NCBI GenBank assembly: GCA_905214675.1
Contig: CAJMMS010000067.1
Location: 1-8,455 of the forward strand
Direction of reading: 5' to 3'
From: an uncultured bacterium
Lineage (GTDB): Bacteria > Bacillota > Clostridia > Lachnospirales > Lachnospiraceae
DNA: 8,455 bases
Part shown: piece by piece, positions 1-7,059 of the stretch
Layout of the letters: the number at the start of each line of letters is the position of its first letter
How positions within the stretch are numbered: position 1 is the first letter of the stretch
Made by a program: the position numbers and the translations under genes
Notes under the pieces: generated by a model
What the model was told of the DNA's origin: nothing
What the model saw: the letters and a program-made list of their open reading frames with translations, nothing else
Databases searched by the model: none

Positions 1-55
1 TATTTCCTCTGTCATAGACCGTTTTGTATTCCTCACTCGCAACTGCTTCTGCAAG
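1..55. repeat. Direct repeat copy A (FIVAR segment of the M60 gene)
   Basis: The 55 nt at the left edge are identical to 223-277, a spacing of exactly 222 nt (74 codons, in frame). On the minus strand they encode LAEAVASEEYKTVYDRGN, the first helix and loop of a FIVAR-type module. Identity at silent positions suggests recent duplication or gene conversion. The left boundary of the repeat is outside the window, so it may be longer. Confidence 0.95.
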
Positions 56-3000
56 TTTTTCTTCGGCTTCTTTCTTCACGGTTTTCAATCCAGCTCTGGC
101 TTCCTGAAGCTTACTCAGCAGCTCTTTCAGATCTTCTTCACTTGCTTTCTCATCCGGGTTCAATGCATTTTCATATGCTTTTTTATATGCTTCCCAGCTC
201 GACTCAGTGTAGCTTCCATCTGTATTTCCTCTGTCATAGACCGTTTTGTATTCCTCACTCGCAACTGCTTCTGCAAGCTCTGTCCTTGCAGACTCATCTG
301 GCTTTTCTTCTGTTTTTGGTTTTTCACTCACCGTAATCTGACAGATCACGCTCTCTTTTCCAATATCGGCTGTCACTTCTGCTGTTCCTGCTGCAACCGC
401 TGTTACAACGCCTTTCTCATTTACACTTACAACTGCATCATTGCTGCTTTTAAACACTGCTTTTCCGCGGTCTTCCGGTGCAAGTGCATTGTTGCGCAGA
501 AAAACCGCCTGATCTCCGATTTTTAAAGAAAGTGTTTCTTTGTCGGCGGCATTTCCAAGTTTTACATCCGCAAGTGCCACCTGAACGTTTTTATTTTCAC
601 TTACTGCACAGATTTTTAACACTTTTATATTTGAAATTTCCAGATAAACATCTTGCGCATTTTCTCCTGCTTTTAAAGTCTGTGTTGTATACAACAGTTG
701 TCCGTCTCCATAAACCTCCACGATTGCCGAAGCGTTTTCTCCTGCTTTTATACCTGCCAGGAAAGAAAGGCTGTTGCTGCCCAGGCCACTTAAATCCCAC
801 AGGGCACTTTCACCGGTTTTCAAACCGATTCCCTTTTCAAAATTCCGTTCTGTTCCATTAACCAGAAGCGAAATCTCTGTTCCATCTGCATTTTTATCCG
901 TATTTACCGTATTTCCCTTTTCATCCGGTGTCTGATACAGATCACTTAAATATGTCTTTTTTGCATAAATGCTGTATTTCTCATACAAATAGAACTGTGC
1001 TGCTGAAATAAAGGTATCTGCCGGATTTCCGGCTGTAGAAAGTGCACGGATACGGATTCTTCTGGCATTTGGTGCATCAAACGTTACTTCTTTTTGTTTC
1101 TGATCATTTGCCCAGGTATTATCTTTGATGGAAATTGTCTGGAAATCATCCCCTGATGCCGTTGTACTATAAGAAAGTTCATATTTCAGAATAGTTCCAT
1201 TGCTCCCGCCCTGTCTTGGAAGATAAGCAAGTTTTCCGATATCCATATTTCCATCCAGTAAGATTGTATAAGTGTTGTTCTTATTCCCTGCGATATCTGC
1301 CTTTATTCCATTTCCATAATTGCTGTGCCAGATGGTAGACGTGTCACCATCCAGTGCAAGGGAAGCTCCTTCTCCCGGATGCTCGCTGTCTGCCATTGCT
1401 GTCAGATGACTGTTTTCAATCATCGCATAGGCATACGCTTCTTCCGGTTCCATGCCGATCAGGATTCCATACTGACGCTGATAAGCTTTCTTCGCATCCT
1501 CATCAAGTTTTTCGTATGCCAGCAGGATCGTCGTTATCTGATTGTGATACTGACTGCTCTCTGCGATTTCTTCTCTTGTCATATTTTCAACAAGATACTG
1601 CGAATACTGGCTGAGTGTCCGTGCATAGACATTCATCTGTTTCTCGTCTTTCCAGTCACTCTGCATCAGACCTTTTTCTGTCATAAGATATGTGGTAGTC
1701 TGTCCTGATTCTGCAATCTGATAATCACTCAGGATTTCTCCTGTATAGGAACTCACAAAACGCTGCCGTCCTTTGGATTCGTTGTGATAAAGAATCAACT
1801 TTGAACCTACAGGAAAATCCACTTTCAAGTTTGCCTTTTCCGTTTTTTGTTTTCCCTGCAGCTCCTGACTGTAAAGCTCTTTTCCATCCGGGCTTAATAC
1901 CCGGATACTGATATAAGTTCCATCTATATACATATGCGGTGTTGTGCTGCTGAGTGTCCAGATGAGTTTTTGTGAAACCGTATCTACCTTCACCGTTGCC
2001 ACAAGTGCATCGCCAAGGCCAAGCAGCTGGATCTGTGCGTCATCTGCCAGCGGATTGCCGCTCTGTTTTGTATAGACCAGTGTTTTAGAGACATTTCCCA
2101 CAGAAGCGACCAGATACTCATTTCCATACTGGTATACGTTGCTCTTCGGTGACGGCATCTCTACTTTGTAAATACCGACTGGAAGCTTGCATGTCACCCT
2201 GGAATCAGAAATAGTCAGTTCTTTTACAACTTTGTCACCGTTTTTAATCAGGATTTTCTTACCTTTTACCTGTTCCAGATCATCAATCTGGACATCCAGG
2301 CTCACCTTGCTGATATATCCGGTCACTGAAAGATCGTCCGTACTTACCAGGCTGTAAATACCTTCCAGTCCAAGCTGTACTCTTGTTGTCTCACACGCGG
2401 TATCGTCCGGAATCAGCTCTTTTAAGAAATACAGCATCGGTTTGTCCATCGCATAGATCTTATCTTCCACTTTTCCGGATGGAACAATATGCCATGCTTT
2501 AAAATAAGGAAGCACATTATATCCAAGGGTATCCAGACTTTCTGCCAGTGCATCCGAAGAAGCCATCTTTTTACCCGTAAGATAATAAACCTGACGGTAA
2601 TAGGAATGCATCGCAGAAACCGCTTTCTGCGGTCCGAGTTTATTCATAAGGTTTGTAAACATGTAAAGACTTACATTATAATAATTTCCGCCCTCTACAA
2701 TATCTGCAAACGTATTGGTCGTATCCAGACGGTCTTTCATCCGCTGTCCAAGCTGTGCATAGCGCTGTGCCTTTGTACCAGTGAAATTCTCAAGCAGCCA
2801 TCCAAAGTCTTCTTCCGGACGGTAAGTCGGCTCAAAATAATAACCGAGAATATTGTTGGTGGTCTCTACGAACGGATTTTCCTGTGCAGCGATCGCCCCT
2901 TCATATCCGTGACCAAATTCGTGCAGGGAGAGCCAGTCCCTTACCAGATATGTATCCAGGCTTTTTCCATTATAGGCACTGTGATCCTTGCTGTAATATG

Positions 3001-4024
3001 CCTGACCTGCGCCATGCGCATTGGCTTTGATAAAAAATTTTGCCCGCACATTCTGATTCCATGGTTCCTTTGCATCAAAATCCAGACCCGCATAGGCATC
3101 GTACTGTTTTACAAATGCCGCATACCATTCCAGCATTTCATCCAATGTTTTAAAACGGTAAACATCTTTTTTATTTCCATAAGAAGAGTTGATGATATTG
3201 TTTTTGTCACAGACCGGGACAAGAAAAGTAGCCGCACTGCCCTCTATGATTGCAAACGGCGCCTGACTTTCATCCCAGGCATCAAAAAATGCCTGTTGGG
3301 AATCTCCATAGCGATAATATGGGATTTCTTTCAGGGCATCGGTATATTTATATTCAACCACCGGCTGTACGGTTGTACTTTTCGGTGTTGTGATAAATGG
3401 TACACTGTCGGTCTCTTTTGTGTTAGATAAGGTTACCCAGCTTCCGTCTGCCGGAATTTCTGCGGAAGATTCCGTCTGAGAATCGTCATTTTCAAACTGG
3501 ATCGTCAGGGTTTCCTGAAATGTCTCTGCATTTACAATGCGGATCTGAATACTGCTTCCCTGCGGCATCCAGATTCCCAGATTCTGCCGGTCGTGGTAAT
3601 ATCCCCGATTAAAACTAATGCCTGTCAGGTAATCTGCATTCGGAAGTGTATACAAAGTACGCTGAACCGTTTTTTCCTCTTCCGTAGCCGTATTTTTATC
3701 CAATACGGTGACTTGTGTATCAAGCGAAGCTACATTCCCATCCGAATCCTGTACTTTCCGTGTGAGCGTGTAAGTTCCTGTCTTCGATGTATCAACAGTT
3801 CCGCTGCTGCTCAGTATTTTTGTCAGATCCCCGTCTTCCTGGTCATCTGCAAGCATGCGATCCCAGTTCCTGTCAAATGTCTCTCCCTGATAGACCCAGG
3901 TTTTGGTTACACCGGAAAGCTGCGGAACGCGGTAAGCATCATCTCTTGCTTCTGCTTTTGTGCCGGATATCAGGGCAATGGCCATGACACTTGCGACTGC
4001 CAACTGCCACTTTTTCTTTTTCAT
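1..4024 (-). CDS. Secreted multidomain M60-family (enhancin-like) metallopeptidase, probable mucin/glycoprotein protease; 3' end outside window
   Basis: The frame is open from the ATG at 4024 to the left edge (1341 residues seen, C-terminus missing). The start is set by a strong AGGAGG about 8 nt upstream and a Sec signal peptide (MKKKK, hydrophobic 8-20, likely cleavage after AEA at 24-26). Domains read from the translation: DUF5011/Ig-like at about 43-110 (EDGDLT, TGTYTLTRKVQDSDGN); M60 peptidase at about 125-480 with zinc motif HEFGH at 368-372 and the likely third ligand E387 in VETTNNI, fitting HExxH-x(8-28)-E; putative mucin-binding module (PF03272-like) at about 655-765 (LLGLGDA, HMYIDGTYISI); F5/8-type CBM32 at about 870-1010 (LALDGDTSTIWHS); NPCBM-like at about 1015-1155 (YLSDL, WDLSGLG); Big_2 at about 1158-1235; FIVAR repeats from about 1238. 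M60 enzymes cleave O-glycosylated proteins such as mucins, zinc-dependently, outside the cell; this substrate is inferred. Cell-wall anchoring cannot be judged because the C-terminus is absent. No Cys-rich or broken stretch was seen. Confidence 0.93.
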   Translation of the reverse strand, partial: MKKKKWQLAVASVMAIALISGTKAEARDDAYRVPQLSGVTKTWVYQGETFDRNWDRMLADDQEDGDLTKILSSSGTVDTSKTGTYTLTRKVQDSDGNVASLDTQVTVLDKNTATEEEKTVQRTLYTLPNADYLTGISFNRGYYHDRQNLGIWMPQGSSIQIRIVNAETFQETLTIQFENDDSQTESSAEIPADGSWVTLSNTKETDSVPFITTPKSTTVQPVVEYKYTDALKEIPYYRYGDSQQAFFDAWDESQAPFAIIEGSAATFLVPVCDKNNIINSSYGNKKDVYRFKTLDEMLEWYAAFVKQYDAYAGLDFDAKEPWNQNVRAKFFIKANAHGAGQAYYSKDHSAYNGKSLDTYLVRDWLSLHEFGHGYEGAIAAQENPFVETTNNILGYYFEPTYRPEEDFGWLLENFTGTKAQRYAQLGQRMKDRLDTTNTFADIVEGGNYYNVSLYMFTNLMNKLGPQKAVSAMHSYYRQVYYLTGKKMASSDALAESLDTLGYNVLPYFKAWHIVPSGKVEDKIYAMDKPMLYFLKELIPDDTACETTRVQLGLEGIYSLVSTDDLSVTGYISKVSLDVQIDDLEQVKGKKILIKNGDKVVKELTISDSRVTCKLPVGIYKVEMPSPKSNVYQYGNEYLVASVGNVSKTLVYTKQSGNPLADDAQIQLLGLGDALVATVKVDTVSQKLIWTLSSTTPHMYIDGTYISIRVLSPDGKELYSQELQGKQKTEKANLKVDFPVGSKLILYHNESKGRQRFVSSYTGEILSDYQIAESGQTTTYLMTEKGLMQSDWKDEKQMNVYARTLSQYSQYLVENMTREEIAESSQYHNQITTILLAYEKLDEDAKKAYQRQYGILIGMEPEEAYAYAMIENSHLTAMADSEHPGEGASLALDGDTSTIWHSNYGNGIKADIAGNKNNTYTILLDGNMDIGKLAYLPRQGGSNGTILKYELSYSTTASGDDFQTISIKDNTWANDQKQKEVTFDAPNARRIRIRALSTAGNPADTFISAAQFYLYEKYSIYAKKTYLSDLYQTPDEKGNTVNTDKNADGTEISLLVNGTERNFEKGIGLKTGESALWDLSGLGSNSLSFLAGIKAGENASAIVEVYGDGQLLYTTQTLKAGENAQDVYLEISNIKVLKICAVSENKNVQVALADVKLGNAADKETLSLKIGDQAVFLRNNALAPEDRGKAVFKSSNDAVVSVNEKGVVTAVAAGTAEVTADIGKESVICQITVSEKPKTEEKPDESARTELAEAVASEEYKTVYDRGNTDGSYTESSWEAYKKAYENALNPDEKASEEDLKELLSKLQEARAGLKTVKKEAEEKLAEAVASEEYKTVYDRGN
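223..277. repeat. Direct repeat copy B (FIVAR segment of the M60 gene)
   Basis: Identical to 1-55. Identity stops at 278, where copy B reads CTCTGTCC and copy A reads TTTTTCTT. The intervening part of the unit codes YTESSWEAYKKAYENAL and a helix ending LQEARAGL, matching the YTxxSW...A...A and L..A...L pattern of FIVAR domains. Confidence 0.95.
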
Positions 4025-4032
4025 GTATAATA

Positions 4033-4040
4033 TCCTCCTG
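4033..4040 (-). promoter_or_regulatory. Shine-Dalgarno of the M60 gene
   Basis: Minus strand reads CAGGAGGA, a full anti-16S match, 8 nt before the ATG at 4024. It fixes the start and shows that this genome uses classical SD-led initiation, which matters for the SD-less gene at 7019. Confidence 0.92.
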
Positions 4041-4091
4041 TTTTGTTTGCTTTGTCGCTTTTCCCTCTTTAAAGCATAAAGTATTTGTTTT

Positions 4092-4121
4092 ATTTTAACA
4101 TATCCCGTCATTGCATTGCAA
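4092..4121 (-). promoter_or_regulatory. Candidate promoter for the M60 gene
   Basis: Minus-strand -10 TAAAAT (4097-4092) is preceded by TGT, giving an extended -10, with a weaker -35 TTGCAA (4121-4116) at 18-nt spacing. The predicted leader is about 60 nt, purine-rich and ends in the strong SD. Match quality is moderate; other AT-rich hexamers nearby could serve. Confidence 0.5.
4111..4121. promoter_or_regulatory. Small palindrome over the M60 gene -35 (possible operator)
   Basis: TTGCATTGCAA is an inverted repeat (TTGCA-N-TGCAA) that covers the proposed -35 hexamer of the M60 promoter and lies about 17 bp upstream of the rqcH -35. Position would suit a repressor site, but an 11-bp palindrome can occur by chance and no regulator is identified. 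Confidence 0.25.
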
Positions 4122-4137
4122 GCATTTCCAAAAAATA

Positions 4138-4166
4138 TTGTTCTTACTTCTATAAAATGTTATAAT
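4138..4166 (+). promoter_or_regulatory. Sigma-A type promoter of rqcH
   Basis: -35 TTGTTC (4138-4143), 17-nt spacer, perfect -10 TATAAT (4161-4166) with an extended TGT just before it (4158-4160). A start near 4173 is expected, giving a leader of about 70 nt. A second TATAAT at 4172-4177 has no good -35 at 16-18 nt. Confidence 0.75.
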
Positions 4167-4180
4167 TATATTATAATGTT

Positions 4181-4230
4181 GGTGTCAGAACATTTTCTGC
4201 CCCTGACATCATATCATTTTTCAGAAAGTG
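4181..4230 (+). promoter_or_regulatory. Structured leader of rqcH: two interleaved stems, possible H-type pseudoknot or switch
   Basis: Stem 1 pairs GGUGUCAG (4181-4188) with CUGACAUC (4203-4210), 8 bp with one G-U. Stem 2 pairs CAUUUUCUG (4191-4199) with CAGAAAGUG (4222-4230), 9 bp with one U-G. The 5' arm of stem 2 lies in the loop of stem 1 and the 3' arm of stem 1 lies in the loop of stem 2, so the two form a pseudoknot (connectors of 2, 3 and 11 nt) or exclude each other. A third option pairs CAGAA (4186-4190) with UUCUG (4195-4199). Stem 2 reaches G4230, the first base of the GAGG Shine-Dalgarno core. The pairings are seen directly; any regulatory role is inference. The DNA inverted repeat TGTCAG-N14-CTGACA could alternatively be an operator. 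Confidence 0.4.
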
Positions 4231-4244
4231 AGGATATGGATATG
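4228..4244 (+). promoter_or_regulatory. Ribosome binding site and start codon of rqcH
   Basis: GTGAGG at 4228-4233 lies 8 nt before ATG at 4242-4244. The in-frame ATG at 4236 is only 2 nt from the SD, and the ATG at 4116 lies upstream of the promoter; neither fits. The 4242 start gives MALDG, the usual N-terminus of the family. Confidence 0.85.
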
Positions 4245-5984
4245 GCACTTGACGGAACCGTCATTTCCTGCATGGCATGGGAATTAAACAATGCCCTTGC
4301 AGGTGGAAAGATCAATAAAATTGCACAGCCGGAAAAAGACGAGCTGATGCTTACCATAAAAAACAGCCGCAAACAATACCGGCTCCTTGTTTCAGCCAGT
4401 GCAAGTCTGCCGCTTGTCTATCTGACAGATCAGAATAAGAGCGGTCCTATGACAGCCCCGAATTTCTGTATGCTGCTGCGCAAGCACATCGGAAGCGGAC
4501 GCATCCTGCGCATCTGGCAGCCAGGCATGGAACGTATCTTAAACATGGAGATCGAGCATTTGAATGAGCTTGGGGATATCTGCCGCAAGCTTCTGATCAT
4601 CGAGCTGATGGGCAAACACAGCAATATCATTTTCTGTCAGGAGGACGGCATGATCCTGGATTCGATCAAGCATGTCTCTGCACAGGTCAGCTCCGTGCGT
4701 GAAGTTCTTCCGGGACGGACGTATTTTATCCCGGAAACGCAGCACAAATATGATCCGCAGACAATTACAGAAGAAGCATTTCGCACAAGCGTCTGCCAGA
4801 AGCCCATGCCGCTCTCCAAAGCGATCTATACCACGCTGACCGGCATCAGTCCGCTGATCGCAGAAGAACTCTGCCATCGCAGCAACCTGGAATCCTCTCA
4901 GAGCGCAAATGCCTTCCAGGAGATCGAACAGATCCACCTTTTCCATACGTTGAAACGGATGATGGAAGATCTCGAAAATCATGATTTTACACCGAACATT
5001 GTATATGATGGAAGAGTCCCGCTCGAATATGCAGCTTTTCCACTCTCCCAGTATCAGGATATGCGTACGGAAACTTACGATACAATGTCAGAAGTGCTGG
5101 AAATGTACTATGCGGCAAGGAATACGATCACACGCATCCGCCAGAAATCTTCGGATCTTCGCCGGATTGTCGGGACGGCGCTCGACCGCAGCCGCAAAAA
5201 GTATGATCTTCAGAAAAAACAGTTAAAAGACACGGAAAAACGTGATAAGTTCCGCATTTACGGAGAGCTTTTAAATACGTATGGATATGAAGCAGAACCA
5301 GGAAGCAAAGAACTTTCTGCAGTAAACTATTACAACGGTGAAACAGTAAAAATCCCACTTGATCCGACCCTGACGGCACAGGAAAACGCAAAAAAATATT
5401 TTGACCGTTATGGAAAACTGAAGCGTACTTATGAGGCACTGGAACATCTGATCAAAGAGACAGAGGAAGAGATCCAGCATCTGGAATCCATTTCCACTGC
5501 CCTTGACATTGCCTTAAATGAAGAAGATCTGGTGCAGGTCAAGGAAGAACTGACACAGTACGGTTATATTCGCCGCAAATATACCGGAAAGCGTGTGAAG
5601 ATCACCTCAAAACCGTTTCACTATATCTCTTCGGATGGCTATGACATCTATGTTGGGAAAAATAATTATCAGAACGAAGAACTGACCTTTAAGTTTGCCA
5701 CCGGAAATGACTGGTGGTTCCATGCAAAAGGTGCACCAGGCTCCCATGTCATTGTGAAAGCCGGACAGGGAATGCCGCCGGACCGTACCTTTGAAGAAGC
5801 AGCAAGACTTGCCGCATGGTACTCCAGCCACCGCGGTGCAGACAAGGTTGAGATTGACTATGTTGAAAAAAAGCAGGTAAAAAAAGTAAACGGTGGCAAA
5901 CCGGGATTTGTTATTTATCACACAAATTATTCTATGGTGATCGATTCCGATATCAGCGGCATCCGTCAGGTAAAAGAAAAATAA
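4242..5984 (+). CDS. rqcH: RqcH / NFACT-family ribosome quality control protein (FbpA-like), complete, 580 aa
   Basis: Bacterial NEMF/Rqc2 homologue. The family binds 50S subunits carrying peptidyl-tRNA after ribosome splitting, recruits tRNA-Ala and adds C-terminal alanine tails that mark stalled nascent chains for proteolysis; older annotations call it fibronectin-binding protein A. Seen here: NFACT-N from residue 1 (MALDG, GGKINKIAQPEKDE, FCMLLRKHIGSG, ELMGKHSNIIF), a helix-hairpin-helix-like stretch around 200-215 (LTGISPLIAEELC), a charged coiled coil at about 287-350 and 386-417, and the C-terminal NFACT-R domain at about 457-578 (DIYVGKNNYQNEELTF, DWWFHAKGAPGSHVIV, KPGFVIYHTN). Length is typical of the family (about 570-590). 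One oddity: residues 97-98 are Glu-Arg where B. subtilis RqcH has the Asp-Arg motif needed for tailing. It has its own promoter and a strong terminator, so it is probably monocistronic. Confidence 0.95.
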   Translation: MALDGTVISCMAWELNNALAGGKINKIAQPEKDELMLTIKNSRKQYRLLVSASASLPLVYLTDQNKSGPMTAPNFCMLLRKHIGSGRILRIWQPGMERILNMEIEHLNELGDICRKLLIIELMGKHSNIIFCQEDGMILDSIKHVSAQVSSVREVLPGRTYFIPETQHKYDPQTITEEAFRTSVCQKPMPLSKAIYTTLTGISPLIAEELCHRSNLESSQSANAFQEIEQIHLFHTLKRMMEDLENHDFTPNIVYDGRVPLEYAAFPLSQYQDMRTETYDTMSEVLEMYYAARNTITRIRQKSSDLRRIVGTALDRSRKKYDLQKKQLKDTEKRDKFRIYGELLNTYGYEAEPGSKELSAVNYYNGETVKIPLDPTLTAQENAKKYFDRYGKLKRTYEALEHLIKETEEEIQHLESISTALDIALNEEDLVQVKEELTQYGYIRRKYTGKRVKITSKPFHYISSDGYDIYVGKNNYQNEELTFKFATGNDWWFHAKGAPGSHVIVKAGQGMPPDRTFEEAARLAAWYSSHRGADKVEIDYVEKKQVKKVNGGKPGFVIYHTNYSMVIDSDISGIRQVKEK

Positions 5985-5987
5985 CAC

Positions 5988-6038
5988 AAAAAAAGAAGCA
6001 TTGCAGCATAACCACTATGCTCCGGTGCTTCTTTTTCC
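5988..6038. terminator. Bidirectional intrinsic terminator between convergent rqcH and the UPF0104 gene
   Basis: AAAAAGAAGCA (5990-6000) pairs with TGCTTCTTTTT (6026-6036), continued inward by UUG/CGG, one C-C mismatch (6004/6022) and AGCATA (6005-6010) with TATGCT (6016-6021), closing an ACCAC loop (6011-6015). That is about 20 pairs with T-runs on both strands (TTCTTTTT rightward, TTTTTTT leftward). It starts 3 nt after the rqcH stop and contains the last six sense codons and the TAG stop of the leftward gene. Confidence 0.9.
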
Positions 6039-7019
6039 CAAAAACAGTAACGGGATGCTGATCAGGAACGGCAGATAATATGTTGCAATGCGATACAGGA
6101 TCATTGCTGCACCACAGACGGACTTTCCTGTCATAGAGCCAAACAGCATCAGAAAGAGCAGTTCCGTCGAACCCATGCCTCCGGAACTTGGGATCACACC
6201 GATCAGAAGCTGCATAATGGACGAAAATGCCAGACATTCCAGAAAAGAAAGCGGCAGTCTTTCCCCGGTAACTGCAAAGATGGCAACTGCCGGCAGTATA
6301 TACAGACAGGTCATTTTTACGGCATTTCGAAAAATCAGACCGATCCACTGTTTTTTATCTTTTATCACTACGCTTCCGACCCTGGAAAATTCCTCAAGCT
6401 GTGCGATCCCGGCTTTTGCCTTTTCTTTGATGCTTTCCTTTTTTATATGCTCGCAGCAGCGAAGAAGCCACGGTGCAAATTTCTGATTGATGCAGAACAT
6501 GGTCAGAAAAGTCAGTACTGCAAAACTGATCCCAAAGCCCGCCAGCAGGTAATTCTTCTCAAGTCCCGGAATCTGAAAAAGAACTGTATGGAAGAAACAA
6601 AGCATCACTGCGGCATAGAGAACGATCGTCAGTTTATGCGATACATACTCCATCGTCAGGATCCCAAATGATTTTCCGGGTTTTATCTGGCTTTCCTGAT
6701 ACAGATCATAGATCTGAGCCGGTTTGGTTCCCGCCGCAAAGGTCGTAACGTTAAAAAATACAACCATATATGCAAGACGGACCGCCTGCCACAGCGTACA
6801 TCTTTCGTGGTTTTTCACGATCATATAATGAAGTACCCAGCCATCCAGCAGTATATAAAGATTTCCGAAGATCACAAGAATCAACAGGGCTCTTTTGTCT
6901 GCCTGAAAAAGCTGGGTTTTGATTTCATCTAAAGAATCATGAAAAATCAGGTATAAAACCAGTACCAGAAACAACGTCGCCAAAATGGCTGTTATAAAAT
7001 GTTTCTTTTTATTTTTCAT
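6015..7019 (-). CDS. UPF0104 / MprF-flippase-like integral membrane protein, complete, 334 aa
   Basis: Polytopic membrane protein of the lysylphosphatidylglycerol synthase transmembrane family (PF03706, COG0392), related to the flippase half of MprF. It lacks the soluble aminoacyl-transferase half, so lipid or glycolipid flipping is the most that can be inferred; the substrate is unknown. Hydrophobic segments lie near residues 8-26, 44-66, 82-96, 125-148, 157-177, 225-250, 258-277, 283-296 and 302-327, with a basic N-terminus (MKNKKK). The family signature is seen as IPSSGGMGSTE (276-286) followed by YRIATYYLPF (309-318). The ATG at 7019 was chosen over an in-frame TTG at 7025 (which would give 336 aa). 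Neither has a recognisable Shine-Dalgarno sequence: the preceding bases are ATATATTTTTGAAT. The gene starts 40 nt after the leuS stop, probably the same transcript, and its 3' end is embedded in the shared terminator. Confidence 0.88.
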   Translation of the reverse strand: MKNKKKHFITAILATLFLVLVLYLIFHDSLDEIKTQLFQADKRALLILVIFGNLYILLDGWVLHYMIVKNHERCTLWQAVRLAYMVVFFNVTTFAAGTKPAQIYDLYQESQIKPGKSFGILTMEYVSHKLTIVLYAAVMLCFFHTVLFQIPGLEKNYLLAGFGISFAVLTFLTMFCINQKFAPWLLRCCEHIKKESIKEKAKAGIAQLEEFSRVGSVVIKDKKQWIGLIFRNAVKMTCLYILPAVAIFAVTGERLPLSFLECLAFSSIMQLLIGVIPSSGGMGSTELLFLMLFGSMTGKSVCGAAMILYRIATYYLPFLISIPLLFLGKRSTGA

Positions 7020-7033
7020 ATTCAAAAATATAT

Positions 7034-7047
7034 GCTGTAAAAACAGC
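7034..7047 (-). other. Small hairpin between leuS and the UPF0104 gene
   Basis: Minus strand GCTGT-TTTT-ACAGC forms a 5-bp stem with a 4-nt loop, followed by ATATATTTTTG. It sits 13-26 nt after the leuS stop and just ahead of the next start codon. It could be a weak attenuator or 3'-end stabiliser, but the stem is short and no strong U-run follows. It occupies the place where a Shine-Dalgarno sequence would be expected to lie downstream. Confidence 0.3.
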
Positions 7048-7059
7048 TGTGCAAATGTT

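Noticed and set aside
1..277. Possible CRISPR or intergenic repeat array from the 55-nt repeats
   Set aside because: The repeats are in frame inside an open reading frame, the spacing is 222 nt, and the translation fits a FIVAR protein repeat.
660..750. 16-nt direct repeat TTTTCTCCTGCTTTTA at 660-675 and 735-750
   Set aside because: Both copies encode KAGEN in the NPCBM-like domain; short reuse of the same codons in similar loops explains it without mobility or regulation.
2489..3430. A 313-codon open frame on the plus strand
   Set aside because: It lies antisense to the M60 catalytic region, whose minus-strand frame carries clear domain motifs. The predicted product is Cys/Ile/Phe-rich with no recognisable family, and no SD was seen.
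4067..4081. CTTTAAAGCATAAAG inverted repeat in the M60 leader
   Set aside because: Only a 5-bp AT-rich stem; too weak to call a terminator or riboswitch element.
4160..4188. Minus-strand promoter using CTGACA (4188-4183) as -35 for the M60 gene
   Set aside because: At 17-nt spacing the -10 would be TTATAA, a poor match, and the leader would be about 130 nt. The TTGCAA/TAAAAT pair nearer the gene is better placed, though not proven.
4116..4241. N-terminal extension of RqcH from the ATG at 4116 (or 4236)
   Set aside because: 4116 lies upstream of the -10 box and the extension has no family similarity. 4236 is 2 nt from the SD. MALDG at 4242 has proper SD spacing and the family N-terminus.
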